From: Tiliqua scincoides
Taxonomy: Eukaryota > Chordata > Lepidosauria > Squamata > Scincidae
Assembly (NCBI RefSeq): GCF_035046505.1
Contig: NC_089823.1
Span: 3,650,767 to 3,714,766, forward strand
Reading direction: 5' to 3'
DNA length: 64,000 nt
The position numbers and the translations under genes are program-made. Under the pieces are notes generated by a model. That model had not been told where the DNA came from and made no database searches. It saw nothing but the letters and a program-made list of their open reading frames with translations. Shown here in pieces: positions 12,251 through 24,107 of the stretch. The first letter of the stretch is position 1. The number at the start of each line of letters is the position of its first letter.

Positions 12251-12331
12251 TTAAGCCATTTCTGCCCAGTGTTGCATATATGGAACAGGCATCAAATGTG
12301 TACACCTGTGGGCTGGGCAGAAATGGGTTAG
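12251..12331. mobile_element. Short foldback element (CCATTTCTGCCC family), copy 1
   Basis: The ends AAGCCATTTCTGCCCAGTGT and TGGGCAGAAATGGGTT are inverted copies. The centre CATCAAATGTGTACACCTGTG is shared with 57466-57541. It lies at the edge of an L2 LINE fragment. Confidence 0.6.
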
Positions 12332-12866
12332 TCATCTCAAGGTTGGGCTACTGCAATGTGCTTCATGTGGAGTCTCCCCTGAGAAGCCAACAGAAACTTC
12401 AGATGGTGCAAAATGCCTGTCCAACTGTATTGCCCCGTCTCTTGACAGCTTCATTTGCTGCCTGTGTGTTTCCAGGTTCAGCTGAAGTTACTGCCTTTAC
12501 TTCTTGTTACTTGTTACTGCCTTTAATGCCCTAAGTGGCTTGGGGCCAACAAACATGAAAGGTTACCACCCCCAATATGAGCCTGCCTTGCTCTTTGTCC
12601 CACTGCTGTGCAAAGTGTGGCTGAAGAGGGCCTCCTTGGTGGTGGTGCCTAAGTTGTGGAGGTATGTCTTGCTTCCTCCCTACAGTGCTCCTGTCCCTCT
12701 TTTTACACTGGCTTTTAATTTGAATTGGCAGCTCTCAGTTACTGATTTTACTGCTGTCTTGTCTTTTTTTTCCATTGTGCATTGTTTCTTTTAATGTTTT
12801 GATTATCATAAGCTATTTTGAAGTTTAGAAATACAGGGTACAAACATTTTAAATAAATAATGAATT
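12332..12866 (+). mobile_element. L2 LINE 3' fragment
   Basis: Decayed frames read RLGYCNVLHVESPLRSQQKL, QMVQNACPTVLPRL and LVTAFNALSGLGPTNMKGY, the familiar L2 reverse-transcriptase C-terminal pattern. It ends in an A/T-rich tail with (AAAT) repeats at about 12,850-12,863. Confidence 0.7.
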
Positions 12867-13704
12867 GGGAGCAGAGGACTGTAGTCCACTGAGAGGCTGA
12901 AGTGGTGACACCAGAGCTGGAATACTGGCAGAAACACTGAAGTGCCACTCAAAGGGGGTGGCAAGGGTCTGCCAGACCCACTGCTTCAAGGGCCATTGCA
13001 GTGCTGGGCAAGATGCCTTGAGAACAGCAGCCCTACCTTTTACAAGATTCTTGTGGGAGTGCAAAGGTATACAAGCAGAGCTGGGGAAGTCTTCTCTACC
13101 AAACATGTGTGCTGAATCCATGGCCCATGTTTGAATATCACTTTATGGATATAGCACTGTATGGGTGTCTTCGAACAACAGGTGTTTGGGTGCAAGAAAA
13201 CTGTCAGGGAGAAAGGGGTGCAAATCGACTCCATCAGGACTGTGCTTGAGTGGAGAAGGTTCATGTTGCAGAGAATATTTCACTTCCCTGGGTAGGCAAT
13301 TCCAGCAGGTGGTGAGCCTTCTCTGAGTGCAAGCTTGAACTATAAGAACCCCACTCAGTAGGTGAAAGGTGAGACAGTCACTAGTCTATGTTTAGCTTGT
13401 GACAAGAAGCCCTTGCACTGTATGGGAGCAGGGCTTATTTCCAGGCAGGGGATCAGTGTTGGAGAGCTGAGTTTGACGTCTGTTCCTGGTGTGTTTATTT
13501 CTTCCTGTCTCTGGTACTCTGGTAATTTAGTCAGGATTGTTGGCACTCTGCATTTTTAAAAGTCAAGACTGTTCATCAAATGCTATGGTTAAGATCACCT
13601 CGATTCTGCAACCTGCATACATCATGCAACAGAAGCAAATATTAGCATTTAAATAGTGTGTTTAGAGCATTACTGTATCTAAAATACTATTACTCTGGCA
13701 ACAG

Positions 13705-14165
13705 AGGGGAAATATAAGAACATCAGAAGGGCCTGCTGGCTCAGGCCAAAGGCCCATCTAATCTTATTTCCCACAGTGGCCCAACAGCTGCCTATGAGAA
13801 GCCCACAAGCAGGAGGGAAAGGGAGACTGCTCCCATGGTATTCTGCTGTTGAACCTGGAGGAAACACACAGCCAGCATGACTAGTAGCCAGTGATAGATC
13901 TGGTCTCCTCCTCCCCATCAATATATCGAATCCCCTTTTAAAACCATCCAAGCTAGTGGCCATCACCACATCTTGTGGCAGCAAATGCCTCCCACTAATT
14001 ATGGGCTGTATGAAGAGTCATCTTTTGCCCACTCTAAATATGTCACCATTCTAGTTTCATTGGATGACCCGTGGCCCTCCCCCCAGTATTGGTTCTAGGT
14101 TTTATTTACTCTCTCTGCCCCATGCATAATTCTATAAGCCTCAATCCTGTCCCCTCCTTAACACC
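13705..14165 (-). mobile_element. CR1-like LINE 3' fragment, older subfamily
   Basis: On the minus strand this reads the CR1 end ([19 protein letters not shown]). On the plus strand ATAAGAACATCAGAAGGGCC and TGGCTCAGGCCAAAGGCCCA mark its 3' terminus. It is more diverged than the 10.5 kb copy. Confidence 0.75.
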
Positions 14166-14168
14166 ACT

Positions 14169-14423
14169 TTAATTTACTTTCACATTTTGTTTTTCACATT
14201 TTGACACCACCACCCCCAAGGAGCTCAGGGTGGTGTACATGGTTCCTTCCCTCCTTTTGTCCTCACAACAACCCTGTGAGGTAGGTGAAGCCAAGAGATA
14301 GTGACTGGCCCAAGGTCCCCCAGGAAGCTTCTTGGCTAAGTGAGGATTTGAACCTGGATCTTCCAGGTCTAAATCCCAAACCACTACCCCATCCTGGCTC
14401 TCTGAACTAACGATCTCCACCAT
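14169..14423 (-). repeat. MIR-like tRNA-derived SINE
   Basis: GTCCTCACAACAACCCTGTG, AGGTAGGTGAAGCC, TGGCCCAAGGTCCCCCAG and GGATTTGAACCTGG are diagnostic MIR/CORE-SINE landmarks on the complement. Related copies occur at about 17.74-17.89, 27.44-27.64, 28.43-28.57 and 53.31-53.45 kb. Confidence 0.75.
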
Positions 14424-14439
14424 TGCTGTCTTTCATTGT

Positions 14440-14522
14440 ATTTTTTTATTATTATTAACAGTATTTATATACTGCTTTTCAACAAAAGTTCACAAAGCAG
14501 TTTACAGAGAAAAATCAAATTG
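14440..14522 (-). repeat. L2-like 3' tail
   Basis: The complement reads TTTCTCTGTAAACTGCTTTG then GAAAAGCAGTATATAAATAC, followed by (TAA)n. The same tail appears at 22.16-22.27, 36.79-36.92 and 57.24-57.36 kb. Confidence 0.65.
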
Positions 14523-15002
14523 CAAGGAAGGTGCTTTGCCCCTCTGATCATTTTGGGGTGCTCTCTGCTATGTCTTTGCCAGCTCTACAATATTCTTCTT
14601 GAGATATGACCAAACTCACACCAGGACCACCAGAGGATCTCAAGAAATGGAAAATGTGCTCCCACTCACACATCCAGCTGCCTCCTCCTTTTTTTAAGTA
14701 ATAGAGGCATGCACAGCAAGGCTGGTCTTCCGCCATAAGCCCCAGCCTTGCAAAGAAGGCTGAGGGAAGATCGTTCACAGTAAAAGTGAAACCAAAGCAC
14801 ACTTTGCTGGAATGCTTGGATAACCCCTGAAGAAATCAGTCAGGAGCCCTTCGTGTCCAGAGGCTCTTTACTCAGATTATTCAGACCTGGTGATGTCACT
14901 CATTTAGACAGAAGGAAATGATCTTGCTGGAAATTTGCTTTGCACTATATGAAGAAATTCTGTAAAGAGCTACTCTGTGTTAGTACCTCTTTTCTGTTTC
15001 AG

Positions 15003-15146
15003 ACTGGAAGTGGTGCTGCTGCAGGGGGAATTCCTTCCCGAAGGCCGAACCGTCACAAGCCGAGTTTGACGCCAGCTGAATTGCCAGAAGAGGAGACGAA
15101 AAGGATTGCCAGAATATTCTCTGCACAATTCTCTAATAAAGAATAG
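15003..15146 (+). CDS. C2CD3: C2CD3, terminal coding exon with stop codon
   Basis: The exon begins in phase 0 after a strong acceptor (TTTTCTGTTTCAG, AG at 15001-15002) and ends at TAG 15144-15146. It encodes 47 residues: TGSGAAAGGIPSRRPNRHKP, then SLTPAELPEEETKRIARIF, then SAQFSNKE. The basic SRRPNRHKP patch followed by an acidic/amphipathic end (LPEEETKRIARIFSAQF) fits the C2CD3 C-terminus. The intron before it is about 11.6 kb and full of LINEs and SINEs. A canonical AATAAA lies inside the last codons at 15135-15140. The main 3' end is more likely near 16.88 kb. Confidence 0.68.
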   Translation, partial: TGSGAAAGGIPSRRPNRHKPSLTPAELPEEETKRIARIFSAQFSNKE

Positions 15147-16885
15147 CAGAGAAACTGGGCAGGGAGGAGCGGTGGCAGCAGTTGGGACCAGCTGTCAGCT
15201 CTGCCTTGTGCGAGATGCAGGGAGCAGGTAGGAGGCTTCATTCCTCAGCAGCTCAAAAGAAAACCCACCTTCACAACTAAAGAAATCTGACCTGACTCTC
15301 AGAAGCCCACTTCTGTGCATGGACGTTCTGTGCCTGATGTAAGAGAGGGAGGGAGTGTTGGTTCTGTGATAGGGAGACGGGGCAGGCACTCTTTTCCTGA
15401 TCCACACATAATGACAATTGTCCGCCCTGCTAAAATGACACACTAGTTGAATAAGTGAAGATCATGGGAAATGGCAGTGGTGACAGCAGCAGCAACCCAG
15501 GTACCTGTCAGAATCAGGTCTGAATGCAGTTTGCAGTTCTGTGCCCCTCCTGTCATAGCCCTTCTTGGGCTGGCTTCTTTGTCAGTGGGAGTGGCAGCAG
15601 TGCTGCTTCTTCCTTTGTCACCCAACAACTTGAGACCAGATAGGAGGAGCCACTGTATGCACAGCTACTTCTTGTGGTGGCAGCTGCTCTGTGTCCTAAG
15701 GACTAGTGCTGCTCTGGGAAACATGGTCCTCAGGTTTTCATATTATGCCAGCAAGACGCAAGACCTCCCCACCCCCACACCCTGGGGCAAAGGTCTGCAA
15801 TGGCGCCCCCAGTGGGATGTTGCCACCCCATGTGCAGATCCACCCACCCCCACTTACCTGGAGCTCACTGAGCCTCCTGCAACTTCAGGACGCATCGGGG
15901 AAGCCTCCTGAGGGTTCCCCAATGCTTTAAACTGCTTCTGGAAAACCGGAAGCACAGTTCCCAACCCCATTGGAAGCCTCAGAGAGGCTTCTACGGGGTC
16001 ATAAAGGCGTGTGAGGCTCCACACCTGGGGCATTCGCCACACTGACTAAATGGGAGGTCCGCCACTGGCAAGAGGGAGGAGCAGTGCGGCAGCAGCTAGT
16101 ATGCCACGAATATAACATGACTACCAGATCTTGCAGCTCCAACCCTATCCTTCCCAACCTCCCTGTCCTTGCCCCAGGGCATCAGACGGACAGCTGTCCT
16201 GCTCTTTATTCCTGGGAACCTCTCTCATCATTCCTCCCCATCTAGTCTATAAAGACTTTTGTTTAAGGCAACTCTCTGCAGTTTGCTTTTTTTCCAAATC
16301 AAGCAATGGAAAACTAGTGATTCATATAGGAATTTTTTTCTGGGAAGATGCAAACTTTCTAAGCTCAGCAAGTTGTTTTGCTTTCCTTAGCCTTGCAGTC
16401 CTTTGTAACATAACCTCAGGTTCCAGCCCAGAAGGTGGAATGCCCAGGAAAATGCCTCATTGATCTTGCCCACATTTCTTTTCATGGGATTAGGGTGCTC
16501 ACCATCACCAGGGTTCCAGTGTTCGTTGACAGTGTATTAGATAACAATGTAAGGAAGCTGACCTCAGGCTAAAGCTATGCAGAGGCACTGATGGACGCAC
16601 AGGATAGGACTGTCCCATTTTTTTCCAGCCTTGGGAAATAGTCCTTGAATGTGGAGATCTCCCCTGCATCAAACACAAGAAGCATTTGGACTCCTGGATG
16701 TGTCCCACTAGGTCTTTTCTGTGACCATTCTGAGGCAAGATTGTGCATTGTATTAAATATGTACAGTTTTGTAGATATAAATTATTGCATTTCAGGTCTT
16801 TACAAGTAAGAGTTTTTTTACAGAACAATATTTTATTGTGGTTTTGTTTTTAAAAAAAATAAAATATTTATATTTGATTTCAAGT
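15147..16885 (+). other. C2CD3: Candidate C2CD3 3' untranslated region and poly(A) site
   Basis: Downstream of the C2CD3 stop there is no further convincing coding exon before the AATAAA at 16858-16863. That signal lies in an A/T-rich stretch and is followed by T-rich sequence (TTTATATTTGATTTCAAGTG), a reasonable cleavage context. The interval includes ordinary-looking unique sequence plus a repeat-like block at about 15,820-16,075 ending in a GTCCGCCACTGG motif. The 3' end is inferred from signals only. Confidence 0.4.
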
Positions 16886-17734
16886 GTATTTAATGTTTCA
16901 TGTTGTAAATGGAGGTTAGATATATAATGTTGAAAACTCCTAGCTGGTGCATTTGATTAACTGGAACAAGAACCAGCCCTTGGTGGGTGCAGGGAGGAAG
17001 CTCTTCAGGACTCAGGTCCTGTCCTGTAACAGTTTCCTGGGATGGCTGTGATTGTGTTAATCACACTCTGGGGTGAAGCAGCAGCAGAGGCATGAACATA
17101 CCATAATGGGCAGCGAGAAGGACGGCTTCATCTAGTCCAGTCTTCTGCTCTCAGCGCAGGCGATTCAGAGCTGGAGGAAGCTGCCCTGAGCTGAGTCGGC
17201 TCCCTGGGCCAGCAAACTCCATATCGGGTAGGATTAGTTTTGTGTCCCGCTTCTGGACCTGAGTAAATCCTTCTGCATGCAGAACAGGTGCTCTGCCCCG
17301 AGTTGCAACTCCACCCCCAAATTGCCTCTACATGCAGATCTCCTGCTGCCAGCACATCTGCTGTTTGTGGGAACAAGGCCACTGTTCTTGTTTTAGCACC
17401 TCAGCAGTACCACTGGTCAAGTATCGGTTCCACTGGAAAAGATTCAGAAGTTAAACAGAGGCACGCTGTATGTGAAGCTGTTTACCCTGAAGCGCTTGAA
17501 AATACTTCTGGAGCTTCCAGGAGTAACGGTTCTTAGCCACAGCCTCACTGTGTGCAGGGCACAGCCCCCCAGCCTGGTTCCATCTGCAAGCCAGCTGATA
17601 AATATCTAGTGAGAACCTACCCCAAAAGAGAGTCTTCCGTTTTCATAGCCTGGAGGCAAAGGGGCACTGCAGGAATGAATCCCCACTGAAATGCGAGTGT
17701 AAAGTGGGCACAAGTGGAACCCCTGCCTCAATCC

Positions 17735-17890
17735 AGTGGTGTGCAAAGGTTACAGTTTGACACTATGATCAGGAAGACCAAGGTTCAAATCTTCCCTCAA
17801 CCATGCAGCTCATTAGGTGCCTGCACAATGTGAGGATAAAATAGGAGGGGTAGAGAACACCTATTGAGTTACTTGAGGAGGGACAGGATA
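17735..17890 (+). repeat. MIR-like SINE, diverged
   Basis: AAGACCAAGGTTCAAATCTT (B box region) and ACAATGTGAGGATAAAATAG are MIR-type landmarks. It lies between C2CD3 and UCP3. Confidence 0.5.
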
Positions 17891-17896
17891 AAAATC

Positions 17897-18172
17897 AGTG
17901 ATTTTTAATGTTTTTCTTATGGCACATTGACCTCTATGCTCTTCTTTATAGTCTTTACCTCTTGTGATGTCACGGGGTTCTGAGGCTCTGTTTCTAGCTC
18001 TGTGATAGCAAATTGTCCCACTTCCTCTGCTGGCAGATTTTGCAGACAGTTGCCCTAGAAACAGAACCCAGAAAGATTTTTTTCAGCTATTTTCAACCAC
18101 TGCTCCAAACTCCCATGGCCCACCTATGGACTTTTTGTGGTACACACATTGAAAATCACTGAGCTAGAAAGA
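17897..18172. mobile_element. hAT-like non-autonomous element
   Basis: The ends CAGTGATTTTTAATGTTTTT and ACATTGAAAATCACTG are inverted and match the element at 24116-24344 at their termini. GGCACATTGACC is shared. I see no clear target duplication. Confidence 0.55.
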
Positions 18173-18834
18173 CTGATTGATCAGTTCCCACCATTATGCC
18201 CCAATGTGTTTTAATTCTCCACCCTGCCAGTCGCACACAGCATGGATTCTTCCGCTACACTTTGTTAGCCAGGCCTCTAGAAGCCTCCTCTAACCAGCCT
18301 GGCGGCAGTAACAACTACGCTATAGCTTAACAGTTTTGTGAGGCTCCTTCACCTCCCTTGACCCACATTTTCTGACTTCTTGTGTCTCACTCCTCCTCCT
18401 GCTCAGACAATGGTGCAATTCTAGTTTGCTGCCTCATCAGGCACAGAGGTGGCTTTGGCCATGATTATCAGATCTCCCAGCGTTGCATAAACAAGTGCCG
18501 CTCCTCTCCTGAACTCGATGTCCCAGAAACCCAATAAGACTCTGGCTGGTCAAGCCCCAGCCCTGCCCTGCCCTGCCCTTTTCTTCCTCATGGCCATGAG
18601 GCACTGATCCAGAGAACCGGCTTGCAACACTGTTCCCAAGAAAAAGAACAGATCCGCTTTTAGCAGAGGCCTGCAATGAGCTGGCTACAGTCACACGCTG
18701 TCTTCCCCTTGGGCTCCTTGTCAGCCCTACGTTGGCAGAACAAGCCGTTCCTGTGTGGGTCTTGCTATGCAGGCAGCCAAGTCCAGAAGGCACCATTGGA
18801 GCCTTACTGGTGCTCATAGCTTACACTGGGACAG

Positions 18835-19070
18835 CAGCGTAGCCAGAGTGGGTGGTGGTGCAGTAAACATTGCAGGTGCTCAACATGCTGTGTAAGCGAC
18901 CCCTCCCACTCACCATTGGAGGGATTGGGGCAGCAACGGCAATACCATTTAACAAGCCCCTGCGTGTTACCAATGGCGCTGATGGCAAGTGGGAGGGGCC
19001 ACTTACATGACATGTTGCGGTGCCTGCAATACTTACTGTGCCACCCCCCCCTCTGGCTACACTACTGTAC
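18835..19070. mobile_element. Foldback element, GCGTAGC-ended family, copy 1
   Basis: The left end reads CAGCGTAGCCAGAGTGGGTG and the right end CCCCTCTGGCTACACTACTG. The internal AGCGACCCCTCCCACTCACC is mirrored by GTGGGAGGGGCCACTTAC. Relatives lie at 26.17-26.69, 35.57-35.78, 37.38-37.47 and 42.55-42.69 kb. Confidence 0.55.
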
Positions 19071-20067
19071 TGGGATGCAGTCTGGTCTGTAACCGCAGAG
19101 TTGTGGGAGCCCTTTAGTATTCAAACTATGGGGGCAAGGGGTGTCCCTCCACCCCTTACATTTTCTTCTGATCCTCTTAACTGCTGCACTCAGAATGCCA
19201 CTAGGGATATGGCTAGACTGGGGAGGTGAGACAATGGGGCTTGTCAATGTCATTAAGGCTACCATCCTATACAGATTTTCACAGGAGTAAGTGCCATTGA
19301 ACACTGTGGAACACCTAATGGGAGCACAACATTCTAGGAAGGGATAGGATTCTAACTAGCCAATCCTATCACTTTCCTGCTGCCGTATATTGGCTGCCAA
19401 CCGTCATTTTCAAGCTGCTTCCACAAAGCAACAGCAGCATTAGTGGCCTGCTGCCACAGCCAGCAGCCTGCCCCAGTGCAGGTAACCCAGCATGGGGGGT
19501 GGTTCATGGGCAGGGAGGGGGATTAACAGGGCATTTGGGGGAGGAATGAGGGTGGGGAAGAGGGAAAAGGGCGAGGATCCAGAAGTGGTTGAACATGCCA
19601 GATCTTATCCTAGCTTTTCAAAACCTCCCTAGCCCTCTTCTCACCTCAGACATACACCACCAAAACGCTCATGCAGAGGTAAGTAAAAATGTTTTTTATT
19701 TACCTCCCATTTGCCATCAGGTCCCCCTTCACCATAGCCTGCAGTGGGCACCTTTGTTGGTGTAGCTGAACGCTATAGCATGGTGGGGGGTATGATTGTG
19801 GTCTAAGGTGGGTGGAACTCAGTTGCATAGCTTGAGGGGGGTCACAGTGGCCATAGGACCTCAGGCAGCACTGCCACCACCACAATCCAATCGCTGCCCT
19901 CCTCCCCCCTTGCTCACAGCTGAGCTGATGTCACATGGAGCACTGAAGAAGCAGCCAGCTTAGCTGCAACCTCAATAGAAGTAATTGCAGTGACATCATC
20001 ACATCACTGCAATTACTTTCAGGATGGAGGGGGCGGCAGGTTGATTGGTGTGCCACCCCAGGGTAGA

Positions 20068-20204
20068 ACATAAGAACAGCCCCACTGGATCAGGCCATAG
20101 GCCCATCCAGTCCAGCATCCTGTATCTCACAGCGGCCCACCAAATGCCCCAGGGAGTACACCAGACAAAAAGACCTGCAAGGCCTCCTGGGAATTGTAGT
20201 TTAA
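20068..20204 (-). mobile_element. CR1 LINE 3' end, short copy
   Basis: GAACATAAGAACAGCCCCAC then TGGATCAGGCCATAGGCCCA is the reversed CR1 3' terminus. It ends at GGCCTCCTGGGAATTGTAGT, where the next copy begins. Confidence 0.75.
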
Positions 20205-20515
20205 GAACATAAGAATAGCCCCACTGGATCAGGCCATAGGCCCATCCAGTCCAGCTTCCTGTATCTCACAGCGACCCACCAAATGCCCCAGGGAGCAAAC
20301 CAGATAACAAGAGACCTCATCCTGGTGCCCTCCCTTGCATCTGGCATTCTGACATAACCCATTTCTAAAATCAGGAGGTTGCGCATACACATCATGGCTT
20401 GTACCCCGTAATGGATCTTCCCTCCAGAAACTTGTCCAATCCCCTTTTAAAGGCATCCAGGCCAGATGCCATCACCACATCCTGTGGCAAGGAGTTCCAC
20501 AGACCAACTACAAGC
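20205..20515 (-). mobile_element. CR1 LINE 3' end, second copy abutting the first
   Basis: AAGAACATAAGAATAGCCCC starts the reversed copy. It runs through TGGCATCCAGGCC-type sequence to the [17 protein letters not shown] coding end. It directly follows the 20,068 copy in the same orientation. Confidence 0.85.
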
Positions 20516-20737
20516 TGAGTTGAAGTAGAGTTGAACCAGAGCATGCTTTGCAAGTGTCCTAAGGATCCAGCAAACCTGCAGGGCAATGGAATTGGGAACG
20601 GATGAGGTGCCTGTTTCATCGGAACAATGCACAGCAACTGAAGCAGGGTGGACAAATGAGAGGGACCACACAAACATGCAACCTCCATCCTGGTCTGGTT
20701 CTGCATCTCCCTCCCTCCCTTCAGCCTGATGCCGCAG

Positions 20738-20925
20738 ACCTGCATCCTGGTGCCCTCCCTTGCATCTGGCATTTGGACATAACCCATTTCTAAAATCAGG
20801 AGGCTGCACATACACATCATGGCTTGTACCCCATAATGGATTTTTCCTCCAGAAACTTGTCCTTTTAAAGGCCCTTTTAAAGGCGTCCAGGCCAGACACC
20901 ATCACCACATCCTGCGGCAAAGAGT
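20738..20925 (-). mobile_element. CR1 LINE 3' fragment, third copy
   Basis: GCATCCTGGTGCCCTCCCTT to CATCACCACATCCTGCGGCA is CR1 3' sequence with both ends truncated. It contains a local duplication (CCTTTTAAAGGCCCTTTTAA). Confidence 0.8.
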
Positions 20926-21906
20926 AAGCTGCTGGTAGGACTTCCTCCCCTCACCAACCAAGACATGGGTGGATTGAAGAGTTTCTAGCAGATGATCCTC
21001 ACTGGTTTCATATTGAATTGGGGGGGAGGATGAGTGATTGCTCCCCATTTACCACATCCCTCCAACCAAGTTTGGTGCTCAAGGAGTTTTCCTATGTGTG
21101 ATTTTAGGAGGGGCAAGAGGCACCTCACAGGCAACAAACACACAGTTGCTTGGGGTGCTCTTTGCAGGCTCTACCAGAGGACAGCTGACTGGTGCTAGCT
21201 TGATGGGAGGCTTAGAAGGCAGAAGAAACTTGAACAGGATGGTCCAATCTCAAAGCATTTGGGCAGTGCTGCATCAGCATGACCCTAGTGGCTCCTGCTG
21301 TCTCCAAAAAAGTAACTGTTCTTCTCAGAATTAATTCACTTCTTATAAAGCATCTGTAGGGTTCACTCAGGACTGGCAGAAGCTACCTCCTGCCCTACTG
21401 TAGTGTCCATGTGAACTTCTACACACTGCCGGCAGGCTTGCTGATGATGTTGCAACCAGAGCCACAATTGGGTCACCATCAAAATAAACAGCAAACTTTA
21501 GCAGGCAAGACTCATAGTTCCTTCTCCTTCCTTTCCAGGTTTGCATTTGACATAGAGTTGCATGAGCAGCCTGAATAAGGCCTGAAGTCAACATGCCCCT
21601 GCACTCTAAAATAAGCACTGGGTTACCCCCACCTCACCATCTCCATGAGAGGGAGATTGCCCTTGTTTGAGAAGCACATGTTGTATCTTCAGTCCAGAGG
21701 ATTGTTTGGGGACCATGTGCTTAAACACATAATGGTCCCAGGCTGTACTTGGAGGTAAGAAACTGGAGAATTTGTACCCTCAAATAAACTTTGGGCCAGC
21801 CGAAATGATACACTCACACCACTAGGAACTACCCCTACAAGCACATACATCATAATCATTGTAATTGCACATCATTGGATTTCTGCAGAACCTTACTTAC
21901 AAGACA

Positions 21907-22572
21907 ACCCCTGGGGGCTGGGGGATAAGAATAGGCCCTCAATTTGGCTGTACTTGTCGTAAGAGGCGACTAAACAGCCACGGGGTAGATGGGACTCTAC
22001 CCGGTAGATGGGACTTAGCCTGGGAAGGCAGCTCATCTGAGAGAAGGAAAACTCTGATCCCAAATGAGATCCCAAATGAGATCTCAGATGAGATCCTTCT
22101 CATCTGAGAGAAGGAAAACTCTGATCCCAAACCTCCACTGCCTTGTGGTTACATCCAGTTTTTAGATTGTGAGCCCTTTTGGGACAGGGAGCCATTAGTT
22201 ATTTGATTTTTCTCTGTAAACCGCTTTGTGAACTTTTAGTTGAAAAGCGGTATATAAATACAGTTAATAATAATTATGGAAAAGGCTTCAGGAGTCAACC
22301 TCGAGGCAAAATCTGGAGCCAGAGTCCCTGAGGCAGTTCATGGCTGAACGCAGTTACGTTCTGGCAACTCCTGCGACGCCGCTGGAACCAACTGTATTGG
22401 CCTCTGCCTTTCCATTGGACCATTTCAGTGACGTGGAGAAGGGGGATTTGCTGCATGGGTAACAGTCTGTCCTCCATATCTACTTTACCCAGGCTTTGCG
22501 CTCTGGAGAGGACACTAACCACCATTCAGAGCATGATACCATAGTCTTCCAAGACTGAAGGATGCCAACTGT
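21907..22572 (+). mobile_element. Non-autonomous retroelement A, with the shared LINE/SINE tail
   Basis: It opens CCCCTGGGGGCTGGGGGATA and TGTACTTGTCGTAAGAGGCG, and ends CCATAGTCTTCCAAGACTGA AGGATGCCAAC. The copy at 36,484 has the same 5' and 3' ends. An L2-like tail (about 22,160-22,274) has inserted after ACATCCAGTT, and there is a short internal duplication (about 22,040-22,125). No ORF is kept. Confidence 0.7.
22160..22274 (+). repeat. L2-like tail inserted into retroelement A
   Basis: TTAGATTGTGAGCCCTTTTG to GAAAAGCGGTATATAAATAC and (TAA)n interrupts a sequence that is continuous in the sister copy at 36.65 kb (ATCCAGTTATGGAAAAGG). Confidence 0.7.
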
Positions 22573-22754
22573 ACTTACAAGACAGGTCTTGCTCTTTTTG
22601 ACATCTAGCTCACTTTGAGAAGTGAATCCACAGCTTCAGAAAATTGTCTACCTGAGGAATGACCAAACCCAGCTCTTTTGTCAATCTGTGATTTCCATGC
22701 CTGTTACATCAGTGAAAACCCAGAGTCAGGTTTACAGAAACACATGATGCTGCT

Positions 22755-23122
22755 GTCTGTCAAGGGAGACCATTACACCATCTAACCCAGTACTGTCTGC
22801 ACTGACAAGCAGTGCCTCCCCAGGGTATCAGGGTAAATATCAGGATATGAGGGTAAATAGAATGCTAGATGCAGGGAGGTGGCAGTAAGATGCAAGTATC
22901 TTGTGGTCTTGTGTGTGCTCCCTGAAGCATCTGGTGGGCTGCTGTGAGATGCAGGAAGCTGGACTAGATGGGCCCTGGGCCTGATCCAGCATGGCTCTTC
23001 TTATGTTCAGGCAGTGAGGGGTCCTTTCTTGTCTTGCCTGGAGATGCTACCAGGGACAGAAACTGGGAACCTACTGCATGCGCAACAGATGTTCTACCAC
23101 TGAGCTACCATTCTTCCATTGT
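22755..23122 (-). repeat. tRNA-like SINE split by a CR1 fragment
   Basis: The SINE 3' part (CATCTAACCCAGTACTGTCT, CTCCCCAGGGTATCAGG) and 5' part (GAGATGCTACCAGGGACAGA, CTACCACTGAGCTACC) flank CR1 sequence at about 22,830-23,012 (GCTGCTGTGAGATGCAGGAA ... CTTCTTATGTTCA). Confidence 0.6.
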
Positions 23123-24107
23123 GACGCTGGAGAGGTGGTTTTAGTTAACTCTCGGTGTTATTATAACTGCTTCTTTTGATATTCCAGTGCTTGACTACCT
23201 CTTTATATTGGATCTATTTTCTTGATATGTCACTGTGAGTTATATTGTATGGTTTATTTTATTTGAAACAACCTCAGTTAAAACAAAGAAATCAACAGCA
23301 AGGCTTAGTGCATTGCAGAATCCTCCTGTAACCAAGGCAGATTCTAGCGCGTCCCCAGGCTGTCCCAATGTAGTTCTGCTGCCAAATTCTGTTCTGTATC
23401 AGAATTCAACCGCATACTTCATTATCGCCTGAGATCTCAATGAGTGGTCTCGTGGTTGGTTTCACAGCTTGCTTGGCCATGTACCCAACTGTCCATAGGT
23501 ACATGTGTCACCAGAGCACACGGCATGTGTCAAGCTCAAAAGTCACATCAAATCAGTTGCATTCTTGGAGAGTTGTGGGGGAGGGAGCTCCCTGCAAGCT
23601 TAGCACCCATCCTGCTTGCTCATTTCACCACAGCCTCTTCCCTAAATAGCGAGAGCAGGTGCAGTGAGTTGAACCCTTGTTTCCAGGTACCCTCAATGTG
23701 ACAGTGTCTATTTTAATACCTCAACTGGTGACTACTAAACTGGGCCAGCAGCAGTCTAGGTCTATGAGGACAGCAGGGAGCATGCAATAGAGAATTTAGC
23801 CTTTGGAGTCAGCAGGAATATAGGCCTGCAGGGGTCTGCGAGGGCATAATAAGTTTCCTGGTCAAGTGAGGACAGTGTCCCCCTCAGAACCCTGCCCAAG
23901 ATGGCTGTGTTCATAGAGAAGCAAACCAAGAAAGGAACTTCTAATCTGATTGCTCAGAAACAATGTACTTCAGTCATGTACAAAAAAATAAAAAGAGAGA
24001 ATTGTTTTGGTAGATCTGACTGAGGTCCAGCACTGGCTGGCTTGGGAAGCTCTCACGGTAAGCAGGCGTTGAAGGGGAAGACTTTGCAGTTAGTCCCCTA
24101 AACTATT

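Noticed and set aside
20068-20925. Minus-strand protein genes of about 140-157 codons
   Set aside because: The frames come from CR1 3' ends ([17 protein letters not shown]) joined to unrelated sequence.
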